This document shows, piece after piece, positions 46,301 to 56,037 of a DNA stretch of 64,000 bases (position 1 is the stretch's first letter; the number at the start of each line of letters is the position of its first letter). The DNA comes from Tricholoma matsutake (Eukaryota > Basidiomycota > Agaricomycetes > Agaricales > Tricholomataceae): the NCBI GenBank assembly GCA_026075535.2, contig AP026544.2, positions 10,664,001 through 10,728,000 of the forward strand, written 5' to 3'. The position numbers and the translations under genes were made by a program. Below the pieces are notes generated by a model. It was not told the origin of the DNA. It saw only the letters and a program-made list of their open reading frames with translations, and did no database searches.

Positions 46301-47181
46301 AGTACCACATCTCCTTCAGGATCTCTAAACAGACCCGTTTTTGTTAAAAAGATAAACTGGCATGCACACGAAAGAACAACACTTACCAAGTTTTTCCTCC
46401 TTGGTCAGTTCCTGCAGATTGGGCACAGAAACATCACCATCAGTGCCATCATTGGATGTGACACTGACATGGGATGGAGATCGAGATGGTGATGGAGAAG
46501 AATAAGGAGACACCAAAGTCAGAAGTTGTTTAACCAGTTGACAAAGCTTTCTGGCAGCCTTCTTGGCGACAGACACAATGGAGTGGGCAGCCTTGGACAG
46601 TGTCGACAATTTTGACTTGACTGAGAGTTTTTTGGAAGAGGGATCAGGAGCTTTCGCCATGATGGGGAAAGGTAGGGAATTCTGTTTGACTGGGCTTTAT
46701 GTGTTATTTGACGAGTGTTGTCAAGCTGCTTGTTAAACTTTAGATATGAGAGAGGCAAAACTGCAAAAGAAGGAGAAGACATCAACTTACCCATATTACA
46801 CTATATCCACTCATTCGATGCTACATCCACAGGTGTGGATGATGGGTGCTGGGCTAAGTTGACATCTTCACTGTTCAGCATTGAAACGTTGATGAGCTGG
46901 CAATGACACGTCACCTGGTGATGGCAGTCAGTCACGAGCTGTGATATCGATTCAAACACCCGGATGTATGAAATGGGACAAGTATACCTCATATTGAGGT
47001 TACTTGTAGGACTGTAGCTTACCTATCAGAATAGAGAACACAGCTTAGCCTGTATACCCACCCATTACCGCAGTTAGGGTATGGTACACTGGGAGGGTAT
47101 AGATTCCTCATACCAGACCCATACCCCAGATACCCCTGGGCATCAATACCGAGGTTATACCTGAACCCATGCCTAAGCCTA
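43354..47181 (-). mobile_element. Complete hAT transposon (3828 bp)
   Basis: Terminal repeats TAGGGTTAGGC (left) and TAGGCTTAGGC (right, complement) differ at one base. A perfect 8 bp target duplication GTTGAGTC flanks it (43346-43353 and 47182-47189). It sits exactly at the start of the chromovirus A chromodomain and carries one multi-exon transposase gene on the minus strand. Its termini differ from the TAGTGTTTAAAGG MITE family, so it is probably not their source. Confidence 0.95.
43534..46660 (-). pseudogene. hAT transposase, 11 exons, two nonsense changes
   Basis: Exons are 46660-46387, 46324-46167, 46115-45934, 45878-45695, 45635-45498, 45441-45373, 45317-44847, 44798-44529, 44474-44264, 44212-43823 and 43772-43534. 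All junctions are GT-AG and phase-consistent, giving about 861 codons. Domains: a BED-type zinc finger split over exons 2-3 (CAAHQC ... HHHAIKC), the catalytic region starting with FATDCWTSPNHHAF, a long acidic insertion (exon 7), RDVVTRW-like DVVTQWNSTYNML, and the C-terminal dimerisation block (ELDKYLKA, NPLKWW, MALNYLSIP). Breaks are TGA at 45255-45257 and TGA in the last exon. The last exon also has Cys/His where hAT proteins have Arg. Apart from these point changes the gene is structurally whole. Confidence 0.9.
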
Positions 47182-47406
47182 GTTGAGTCAATCTTGGACA
47201 GCTGGTTGCATCAAGGAAAACTCCAGTATTTGGTGCATTGGAAGGGTTATGGGTATGAGGAGAACTCATGGGTCAAAGAGTCCAATGTGAATGCCCCTCG
47301 GTTAGTCAAGGAATTACACCAACAGCACACTGCTGCACCATGTCACATTCAAGTCACTGACTTTGGTCGTATGCAATTTCGAATGCATCGGGGCGATGCA
47401 TCTTAG
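47182..47406 (+). pseudogene. Chromovirus A chromodomain
   Basis: Reads VESILDSW, KLQYLVHWKGYGYEENSW and a short tail to TAG at 47406. Chromodomains of this type tether integrase to modified histone H3. It is the C-terminal end of the pol frame that stops at 43353, separated from it by the hAT insertion. Confidence 0.88.
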
Positions 47407-47417
47407 AGAGGAGGTGA

Positions 47418-47840
47418 TGTAAGAGGACTAGGGGGACTAGGGGGGGTGCCCTGTGTGTTTCTCCTATTTTTTTACATTCATTCTATATTTTTCCTCAATT
47501 CATTTCCTTCTATTCTTCAGTTTCTATGATTTTTCTTTTATTACTAATTTCCCTTTCTATCATGTTTGTGCATGTTGACAGTTTTATATTTAGAGGCAGA
47601 GTACCCCTTCCGACATCTACCCATTGGTATGATGTCATTCGGCAGCCTTGATCTGCCTATCTCCACCTTTTCTATTTTTAGGCTATTATTTGATTTTTGT
47701 TGTGTTCACATATACTGGGCATCAGCAAAGGGATCCTTAGAGTTTTCTCTTTGGATTTCCCTTTGCTAGGTGTACCTCCAATCCCTGTAATATGTAGTAT
47801 AATTTTAACTTTGGATTTCCCTTTGCTAGAGGCTGAGGTT
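47418..47840 (+). repeat. Chromovirus A 3' LTR (end uncertain)
   Basis: Starts TGTAAGAGGACTAGGGGG after the purine tract AGAGAGGAGGTGA and matches the copy at 62659. Copy B pol sequence resumes near 47863, so the two elements may share this LTR as in a tandem array with an internal deletion. Confidence 0.7.
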
Positions 47841-47862
47841 GCCCTTATACTATCAAGGTGAA

Positions 47863-50689
47863 TGGGGTCACAGCTTGGCCGACACCCATGAAAAACAAAG
47901 ATGTGCAGTCTTTCCTGGGCTTCATCAATTTCTATCAGTGTTTTATCAAGGATTTCTCACATCATGCATGACCACTGTTTGACTTGACAGAAAAGGAGGT
48001 ATGGAGGTGGGATAATGCACAACAGGAGGATGGTCACTTCCACTCCCATTCTTACCTTTGCTGATGATTTGCACCCTTTTTGTGCAGAAGCTGACAGTTC
48101 TGACTTTGCGACAGGTGCCATGTTGTCTCAGCAGTCTCTGGAGGACCAGAAGTGGCATCCTGTTGCATTCTACTCCAAAAGCCTTAGTGCTGTGGGGCAA
48201 AACTACAAGATCCATGACAAGAAGATGTTGGTGATAATGCATGCACTTGAGGAATGGTGACACTTCCTCGAGGGTGCCCAACACAAAGTGCAAATTTGGA
48301 CAGATCACAAGAATCTTGAGTACTTTATGATGGCCAAGAAATTGAGCTGTCATCAAGGTCATTGGTCCCTGTATCTATCCAGATTCAACCTCTCCTTGCA
48401 CCACTGTCCAGGTCACAGCATGGGGAAGACCAATGCCCTCTCCCAACATGCAGACCATGGGATGGCAGCGATGACAATCAAGACATTGTGATATTGCAGC
48501 CAGACCTGTTCACCATCCAGGCATTGGAAGGCATCACACCCCAGGGCAAGCAGTGGGACATCCTATGCAACATTCATTGCACAAACTGTAGGAGTTTACA
48601 TGAGGATGTTGTTGCCCAAGCTGTTAAAGAACTGAGGAAGGGATCCACCCTTTCCTTGTGTGCAGCAGAGTGGGCTGAAATGGAGGACTTGTTGTATCTC
48701 AGGGATCACATCTATGTCCCCAATGACCCAAACCTTCACCAGTGCATCATATCCCAACACCATGACTCACAGATTGCTGGTTATCCTGGACTCTGGAAAA
48801 CCTTGGAGCTCACCTAGTGTTTAAAGGTCCGGTCCTACGAACCGGAAAAAGACTGCAACCGGACTGAACTGAACAAAAGTCCAATTTGTCAGGTGGCTAT
48901 TTATAGGACCGGTCTTTTGCAGTCCAGTTGCCAGTCTTTTGCTTTGACAAATATCATTGAACCAATGAAAACCGATCCGAACTGGTTTCAACCGGTTTAT
49001 AGGTCACGTACACTATACTCCCTGATTCCCACACATAATGGCTTCAATTTCGCTCCCTGGACCATCAAAAACTGTTGAGAACTGAGAGAGATATGACAAA
49101 ATACATTTTGATGTGAGTATTTTGATGTCATTTGAGCAGCTGTGACTGTACTGTTTATACCTTGTGCTACAAAAATGTTGGGCACAATTGGACATTATCC
49201 AAGGCAAAGGAATAACATACATAAACATCTATACCATGTGTATTTGATTCATTTAACAGCCCTAACAAGTTGTAACTACAAACTACAAACTACAATGTAC
49301 TTTTGTTTTGGTCATATCTCTGTCAGATCTTGATGAAATCTCTTAAAAGTTGGACCTGTCACTGGGGAATTACAATATCCAACTGCGTGTGTAGTGGTAA
49401 GATAGTCCAATTAATAGTTGTCGAGAAGTATATGGGTTATATTGGTACAACAAATTTTACAGCAAAAAGTCGGTTCAAACTGGTTTTTTTTGGTCCATGG
49501 ACTGATATGGACTGGTCCTATGCGGTCCGGTTGCACTTCAGCAATATCTGGGTCAGTTTTGGACCGGTTGCAGTTGCAGTTGCCCCATTTAGACATAAAA
49601 AACCGGACTGAACTGGACCTGTAAACACTAAGCTCACCTCACAGAATTATTGGTGGCCACAAATGTCATGGCTCATTGGTCAGTATTGTCATACTTGTGA
49701 CCTTTGCTTATGCACCAAGATTCCTCATCACAAACCCATTGGCAAGCTACACCTTCTTCCTGTTCCAGAGAGTTGTTGGGATGTTGTCAGTGTCGACTTT
49801 GTGGTGGAGTTGCCAGAGTCAAATGGGTTTGATGCAGTGATGTGCACAGTTGATTCAGTGGGGAAACATGCTCACTTCATTCCCACTCACACCACTGTCA
49901 GTGCCCTGGGTGCCACCCAACTCTATCTCCACCATGTGTGCAAATTACATAGACTTCCTGGTGCTTTCCTTTCTGACTGTGGCCCTCAGTTCATGGCAGA
50001 GTTCCCTCATGAGCTGTCCCAACTTCTGGGGATCAAACTCCTTGCTTCAACCACCTATCACCTGAAAACTGACCACCAGACTGAGCAAGTCAACCAGGAA
50101 CTGGAGCAGTACATCTGCATCTTCATCAATGAGTGCCAGGACAATTGGGACGATCTTCTCCCCTCAGCCAAGTTTGTATACAACAACCATGTCCATGCTT
50201 CCACTCAACAGACCCCTTTCCTCTTAGACACTGGACAGCATCCATGCATGGGATTCAAACCTTGCCAAACTCCCTCACACATTGAGATGGTGAATGAGTT
50301 CACAGAACACATGAGGGATAGCTTGGAGGAGGCAAAGGCAGCCTTAGCAAAGGCAAAGGATGACATGGCACACTTTTACAATCAACACCATTCTCCGGCC
50401 TCTCAGTACAAAATTGGTGATCGAGTTTATCTTGACTCCAGTGACATCTCCACCACATGTCCATCCAAGAAACTCGCCCATCACTTCCTGGAACCTTTCC
50501 CCATTGTCAAGTGTGTTGGAATGCATGCCTATCATCTGCACCTCCCAGCCTCCATGTCCAGACTCCACCCAGTCTTGCATGTTGTCAAACTCCTTCCAGC
50601 TCCCCCCGATCCATTCCTAGGATGCCATTCATGTCCACCACTGCTGCCTACAGTGATCGAGGGAGAACCCCAGTACAAAGTTGAGTTGA
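47863..50689 (+). pseudogene. Chromovirus copy B pol (RNase H to linker)
   Basis: Begins in the RT/RNase H junction (VQSFLGFINFYQ) and continues through RNase H (FCAEADSSDF), integrase and the APPDPFLG linker. An 816 bp MITE interrupts it at 48815-49630. Relative to copy A it has a ~21 bp deletion near 48029 but keeps the integrase Asp (SVDFVVELP, codon 49795-49797). It has SDCGPQF where copy A has SDRGPQF. The long open part, 49663-50689, is stop-free. The chromodomain was displaced by the KDZ element and reappears at 62437. Confidence 0.85.
48815..49630. mobile_element. Non-autonomous hAT element (816 bp) in copy B
   Basis: Ends TAGTGTTTAAAGGTCC and GGACCTGTAAACACTA, with the 8 bp duplication AGCTCACC on both sides (48807-48814 and 49631-49638). 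Copy A has the uninterrupted version (GGAGCTTACCTCACGG near 41855), which confirms the insertion. The interior has scattered ACCGGACTGAACTG words. Non-coding. Confidence 0.95.
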
Positions 50690-50945
50690 CACATAGGTAA
50701 GCTACACTGTACTGAATAATATGGTCTATCGAATGCATACAGTGTACCAAATGATATGGGTTTGGTGGATGCTGTCAAACACTCTCATAGTATGTATAAC
50801 ATGTACTAGTATCAAATGAATACACTTTTACAATTCTTGCTTGTGATACACTATGAAGAATGTTAATAATATACAGATCAGAGATAGCGTACATGGTACT
50901 CGGCAATGGCATCGGCATAGAAGTATGGCATTGGCATCAGGCACC
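50690..50945 (+). repeat. KDZ left terminal inverted repeat
   Basis: Pairs with 62180-62436 in reverse. Shared blocks include AATATGGTCTATCGAATGCA, ACATGTACTAGTATCAAATG and ACAATTCTTGCTTGTGATAC. The inner part grades into GGCATCGGCATAG words. Confidence 0.88.
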
Positions 50946-51510
50946 ACTTTGCCATAACAGTACAACCTAGCTGTGTGTACTATAGTGAATTACAATGCTT
51001 GGTATAGATGTGCATAGGAGACTGTATGGCCTAGCTATGGGCAATGATGCAATAGTTCATTCTATGTAGTGCAGACCTACCAAACGGGTCTTTTACATTT
51101 CTTGCTTGTGATACACTGTGAAGAATGTTAATAGACAGATCAGTGACCTATGAGATAGCATTGGACACGGTATTCAGCATTGGCATTGGCATTGGCATAG
51201 ATGTGCAGTAAGAATCTAATACCATTGATGAAATAGTCACAGCCATCGGCACCGGCATCAGCAGGCACATTCGCACAGAAATCTACATCAATGTCAACAT
51301 CGGCAGCAGCAGACAGACACTTTGGGGTGGAAATCTATATATCAAGAGCATTGGCAATGGGCATTAGCAAACCAGACGCACAATGGGCACAGGCAGTATG
51401 AATGAACAAAATCAACAAAGCAGCAGTGTTCATCCTAGCTAAAATAACAATGTTGGTACTAGCTAATTGTGAGAACTGGCAGGATTGGCCATGTTGTTAT
51501 CATGGGACAA
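50946..51510. other. KDZ left subterminal region, no gene
   Basis: Repeats of GGCATTGGCATTGGC and GGCACCGGCATCAGC words. A second copy of TTTCTTGCTTGTGATACACTGTGAAG at about 51097 repeats part of the terminal repeat directly. Confidence 0.5.
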
Positions 51511-52230
51511 TTATCTCATTTGAATGTCTGAGAACCTGCATTCGAATGATTTCAGATTATATTCCATCCTTTCCTTCAAAATTGCATATGTCTTCAATGT
51601 GACATCTTGCTGTTCCAGCTTCTCAACCTCGGCCATGTAGAGACAATGACTGGCATCCTTGTATGAGGTGCCAAGGTTGTTTTGCAGGGCTTTCACTTTG
51701 GCATGGCAGCTCAACAGCTCCCTGTCTGTCAATTTCTGCAACAGGATGAACTAACAGTCATACAAATGAGGACAAGGCACTTACTGGATCAGCAGGTAGC
51801 ATTAGCTGGTTGCAGGCCAATGCATAGTAGTACAGTTTATCAGTCATGTTTCCAGACTGCAAAGTCATCAGTGAGAGGATAGATGAGGCAAACAAGACAT
51901 GGCATCGGCCAAGACACGGCATCAGCCAAGACACGGCATCGGCTAAGACACAGCATTGGCTAAGACACAGCATCAGCCAACAGGACAACATCGGCCCAAG
52001 GATGGCATCAGGCCAAGATGGCTATGCTGGTGGCAATGAGACTGAAAAGAAGGAAATCTTACCCCCCCATGTGCCATATGTACATTGAATTCAACCTTCT
52101 TGCAATAGGCCTCCATTTCCTGGTGGGTAGCTGGAATCATAAAATGGGGCACTAGATAGTGCTGCCCATTGTCACCTCGGATAACGACATATCCATCAGG
52201 AATATAAGTGTTGGTTTGCTGATTGCTCAT
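51511..52230 (-). CDS. KDZ-linked accessory protein 1
   Basis: Exon 1 (52230-52063) encodes MSNQQTNTYIPDGYVVI, then HYLVPHFMIPATHQ, and ends at a GTAAGA donor. A middle exon near 51865-51782 ends in LACNQLMLPADP at GTAAGT. The last exon starts at 51735 (acceptor TTGCAG) with KLTDRELLSCHAKVKALQ and continues with SYKDASHCLYMAEVEKL to a stop near 51511. The pattern 'YIP.GYV.I ... DREL...H..V..LQ ... SYK.A.H..YM.E.EKL' is one I recall from many agaricomycete hypothetical proteins next to KDZ genes. No biochemical function is known to me. The middle exon boundary is uncertain; a 17 bp tandem repeat (AAGACACGGCATCAGCC) lies at about 51897-51990. Confidence 0.5.
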
Positions 52231-52330
52231 GGTATAGATAACACAGATGATAACAAGTGATACCATTTAATCAGGACATTATTTGTTTGTATATATTGTA
52301 TATCAATCAACAACACATGATTGTTGATTT

Positions 52331-53650
52331 TCAGTGTTTCACTCTTTTTCATCTCAACATTGACCCTGCTGCTGCAGCTGACTCATCAACCATGAACATT
52401 ACATGCCAACAAGTGCTCGGCCAGATCAGTGAGATCAAGCAATCAATCTGCAATGGCCTTTGGGACCAAAGTATCAAGGCCATTGATTATACTCAACCCG
52501 GGAAAACCACCTAAACTGCCAATGAGGCAATCAATGATATTTGCGATGAGTCAGAGGAAGGTTGCAAGTCGTTCCGAATGTTTGTGGCCCAACCAATGGG
52601 AAGATAACTAGTTGGTACTAGTTGTGAAGGTAGTGCTATGAGAGATGAAGGTGTTTGGTGCTGTCCGATTGAGTATCGATCGATATCAAGAGCGATCGAT
52701 GAGATCAATGGCGAACGAGTTTATCATTGATGGTCGATGTGTGAATTCTGCGGACCTTTTGATAGGTTGATAGTATACGAAGGGTATGGCAAATGGCTAT
52801 GATGTGTTGGAAGGGTTGCTAGTGCTAATGATGAGAGGATCGAGGGAGGATCGAGGATGCGACAATCGCAGAGGTTTCTCGTCGATCGAGAAAACCTGTA
52901 GAGACTTAGATTATTTTAGAAAGTTGATCAGATGCTTAGAACTGTATACAAGACGATAGGTGAAGATGATTTCTTGTATTTTTCCATAGATACTACAGAG
53001 TTTTATATGTTTTTAAAGAAACTTCCTAAAATAGAATGAGAAACATGTGTAGAACATGAGGCAAAAGATATGAGTTAAGGCACAAGGCCAAAAAGGAGAC
53101 TGGAACCTGAAGAAGAAAGAGATGTATCATATGATAAAGGAGTAATAAAGGGAAAGAGCTAAAAAGAGACTGTCCTTTTTGTATAAACCACGCTAAGTCT
53201 CACAATAATCCATCCAGCAGGTTCTGTATGCGATAGGGACTTGAAACGAGGCTGACCTATGATCAGCAGGTTTGAACATGAGTTGGAATATGTCCTAGTG
53301 CATGGTCTTCCACCATTTAGATAACAAAGGCGGCGCCCGATGTCGCTCATAGTCTCTCGATATCGATCGATAATGCTCAACAATGGTCGACGATGTTTGC
53401 TTGCGGTCACAGCTGTTCGAAGTTGATTGGGGATGTTCAATGGTTGTTTAGAGGGATCTTAGGGGCTTTTGGGGTAGTCCTAAGGCTGTGCAATATGGGC
53501 TCTTGGTACAATCGATGTCGCTGGTGATGTTTCGACGCGGTCGATATGATATTGCAATCGATAGACTGTGTCGTGCTGTGTCTGGGACATCATAGGAGTT
53601 AGCCGATGTGATTAGAATATGGTTGAAATGGTGAATTGGCCTTTGAGCCA
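52331..53650 (+). repeat. R1 dispersed repeat module, copy 3 (inside KDZ)
   Basis: Coding-like start near 52370 (ADSSTMNITCQQVLGQISEIKQS), then a CDESEEGC block near 52545 as in copy 1, then the non-coding tail. The tail includes GTGTTGGAAGGGTTGCTAGTGC (matching 1-60 in reverse) and blocks shared with 29860-30070. It is the most complete of the three copies. The right boundary is estimated. Confidence 0.55.
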
Positions 53651-53659
53651 AGGAGCAAC

Positions 53660-55615
53660 CAATCACCATGATGAAGGAAAGAAGATCGGCCCTTGTGAGT
53701 GGATTGGCATGCTATCAGATCAACGATGCACTTACCAATTGTAGAAAACATTATTTGCCTGGCAAATTCTCACAGAGGATGTGCAGGCTGTCTTCCAGGC
53801 CAATGCCTTTTTGTGGGGATTTGTGGTAGCATGGTCAAAGACAGGACAGGGGACCAGAAGTTTATTGAAGGTCAACTGAGGGCAATGAAGACCTTCAACA
53901 AGAAAAAGGGCATAACAGGTCCTATGTCCACATCGACTGGACCAATGGCAGTTGGAACAGCAAGGGCAGGTGGAACGGCCACTGCAGTGGGAATGGAAAC
54001 AGCAGCGGGAAAGGGAATGGCAGCGGGAATGGGAACGGCAGCAGGAATGGCACCAGCCAAGAAAGTGGGGACAGCAGCGGCAAAGACAGGGATGGCAGTG
54101 GCAAAGACAGGGACGGCAGCAGCAGAGAAAGGAAGAACGGCAGCGGCAAAGGCACGAGGAGCAGCAGTGGCAATGGCAGCAGCAACACTGACACCAACAA
54201 GGATAGAAGCGGCACCGGCACCGGCCAAGATGTGGGCCCAACCAGAAGCATCAGGATCCAGACTTCCAGCCCCAGCCCAGCGACCAATGCTGCCAGCAAT
54301 CACAGTGAGACCCAGGCTGCAAGAGGTGCCAAGTAGCAGGGGATCAGAGGAGGATTTTGATGAGGAGATGGAGAGCAATGCTGGTGCCAATCCCAGGATG
54401 GAGTGGAAGTGGCATGAGGAGCACCCCAGTGAGGGAGTTTGCGAACGACGCCATGTGCACAATGTGTCAGGCTTAGGTGTGAGTGTTGGGAGCAGGTGAA
54501 TGGGAAAATGGCCTGCTACTTCTGTGGGAAAGGGAAAGTTTGGTGCAATCCAGAGGACATGGATTGAGTGCCAAGAACCAAGAAAGCAAAAGGATCAGCA
54601 AGAAGAAAAGCAAAGAAGGCGCGATTTTCCAGTGAAGACAGTGGAGAGGAATCGTCTAGGTGGTTCACTGCAAGCCAAAAAGGAAAATCCCAAGGTTAGT
54701 TCTTCCATATCATGACACATAAAACTACTAACATGTATACCCATAGCTGTGGAAGAGGATATTGACATGGCCAATCCCAAGCCCGAGCCGACTGCCCTCC
54801 CTGCCCTGACTCCCTACCCCTCTGCCAGTGACTACGCCACCTTCACTGGATGTCTAAACCAACTGGAGGAAGACATGTACAAGCATGCATGGTGGAATGA
54901 AGAGTCATTCCTAGAGTCCCAACTCCACGTACAAGAACTCTGGGAGATGGTCGACTTGCTTCAAAACAGGGTGAATGACATTGAAGGATACTTTGGGTTG
55001 CAGGCTGGTGCACAGCCCATTATGTTGTACAACAGTTACATGGCTGGGTAGGTGGTTCGCCTTGAGGAGACTCCAAGCAGGAGGGCAGAGGCAGATTGGG
55101 AAGAAATGACAGATGCCGAGGAAGGCGATGCTGCTCCCACTCCTGTTCCTGCTCCCGGTCCCAGTCCTCCTCCTCCTCCTCCTGCCCCCACTCCTGCTCC
55201 TGCTCCTGCTCCTGCTCCCACTCCTGCTGCCGCTCCCACTCCCGCTCCTGCTCCTGCCCCAACTCCTGCTCCCACTCCCATTGCCGCTGCCGGCGACAAA
55301 GATGAACAGATGGCAGAACTGGTTGAGGAGGGGGGATTTGTTGAGGGTAACAATGAGCCTGAGCATGGTGAGGAGGGACTGGCTGTGCTGGAAGAGGTGG
55401 CAGGGGAAGCATCCTTGGCTGGCGCCCCCCCCCCCCCCCCCCCATCCAAATTATTCCAGCCACACCACAGGATTCTCAAGAAATGGTACAGCCACAAGCT
55501 CCAAATGACTTCCGACCGCTTTACTTTGAAGTGGTTCAATTTCCATGAGAGGCCTTTGGTCATTTGCCAGTTGTTGGAAAGCCAGGTTGTTAGTTCCTGG
55601 CAATGTGATCAATAA
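53660..55615 (+). pseudogene. KDZ-linked cysteine-cluster protein (relative of gene B)
   Basis: From about 53940 one frame reads low-complexity Gly/Ser/Asn/Asp sequence. The same frame later gives PCAQCVRLRCEC followed by ACYFCGKGKVWC (54448-54560), a six-cysteine cluster of the same plan as gene B. Stops near 54334-54430 separate the two, so an intron or damage lies there. After an intron (donor AAGGTTAG near 54692, acceptor near 54748) a second part runs 54749-55615. It has a coiled-coil-like segment (LWEMVDLLQNRVNDIEGYF), a TAG at 55049-55051, a Pro-Ala repeat at 55137-55285 and a run of 19 C at 55425-55443. Function is unknown; DNA binding is a guess from the cysteines. Confidence 0.5.
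55137..55290 (+). repeat. GCTCCTGCTCCC-type coding microsatellite
   Basis: Repeats of GCTCCTGCTCCC encode alternating Ala-Pro/Thr-Pro in the cysteine-cluster protein. A 19-base C homopolymer follows at 55425-55443 and is a likely site of length variation and sequencing error. Confidence 0.85.
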
Positions 55616-55885
55616 TACAACCTTCACATGCTTGTGAGTTTACCTTGGCATGAATGCAACTCTCCTCCTCATCCACAGGGGCCCTGTCAATTGATGCCCA
55701 GTAGTTGAATATTGCTGGGAGGATGTCACACTTGAGTATTTGCAATCAGCCAGCTTTCAATTCCTGTGATTGGAATGCAACTTTATAAGGCTCAATGATC
55801 TTCCACTCTTCAACTGTATATCTGCTTCCCTTCCAGTACTGTCTCAACCGCGGGTTCTCTGATGGCTCAGGTGGCATTGGGGGGG
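55616..55885 (-). pseudogene. KDZ-linked accessory exon, minus strand
   Basis: Between the two plus-strand genes the minus strand reads NPRLRQYWKGSRYTVEEWKI and then ILPAIFNYWASIDRAP. It ends with a GTAAAC donor at 55638-55643. One TGA interrupts it (after SQELKAG). It looks like the first exon of a gene whose remainder I cannot find downstream. Family unknown. Confidence 0.35.
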
Positions 55886-56037
55886 ACTGATGTGAAGGAA
55901 AGAATCATTCTTGTCATTGACATAAAACATATCATTGACACAAGGATCACACAAGGATCACACAAGGATCACACAAGGTTGATAGTACAATACCCCCATC
56001 AATAATTGGGTGTCGTTGTGACTCACCCCAATTCATC

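Larger units (their letters stand above)
39030..47840 (+). mobile_element. Ty3/gypsy chromovirus copy A, with nested insertions
   Basis: In order: nucleocapsid zinc knuckle, protease, reverse transcriptase, RNase H, integrase, chromodomain and 3' LTR. The segment is interrupted by a hAT MITE (42777-43220) and a full hAT transposon (43354-47181). The chromodomain marks it as a chromovirus. The upstream gag body and 5' LTR are not found. The LTR end after 47418 is not certain. Confidence 0.88.

Noticed and set aside
53732..54462. Cys/Leu/Ala-rich minus-strand frames
   Set aside because: Shadow frames of a GGCAGCGGGAAT-type repeat in the KDZ cysteine-cluster gene.
55036..55563. Long minus-strand Gly/Ala or Glu/Gln-rich frames
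   Set aside because: Translations of the GCTCCTGCTCCC repeat; the plus-strand reading fits the gene better.
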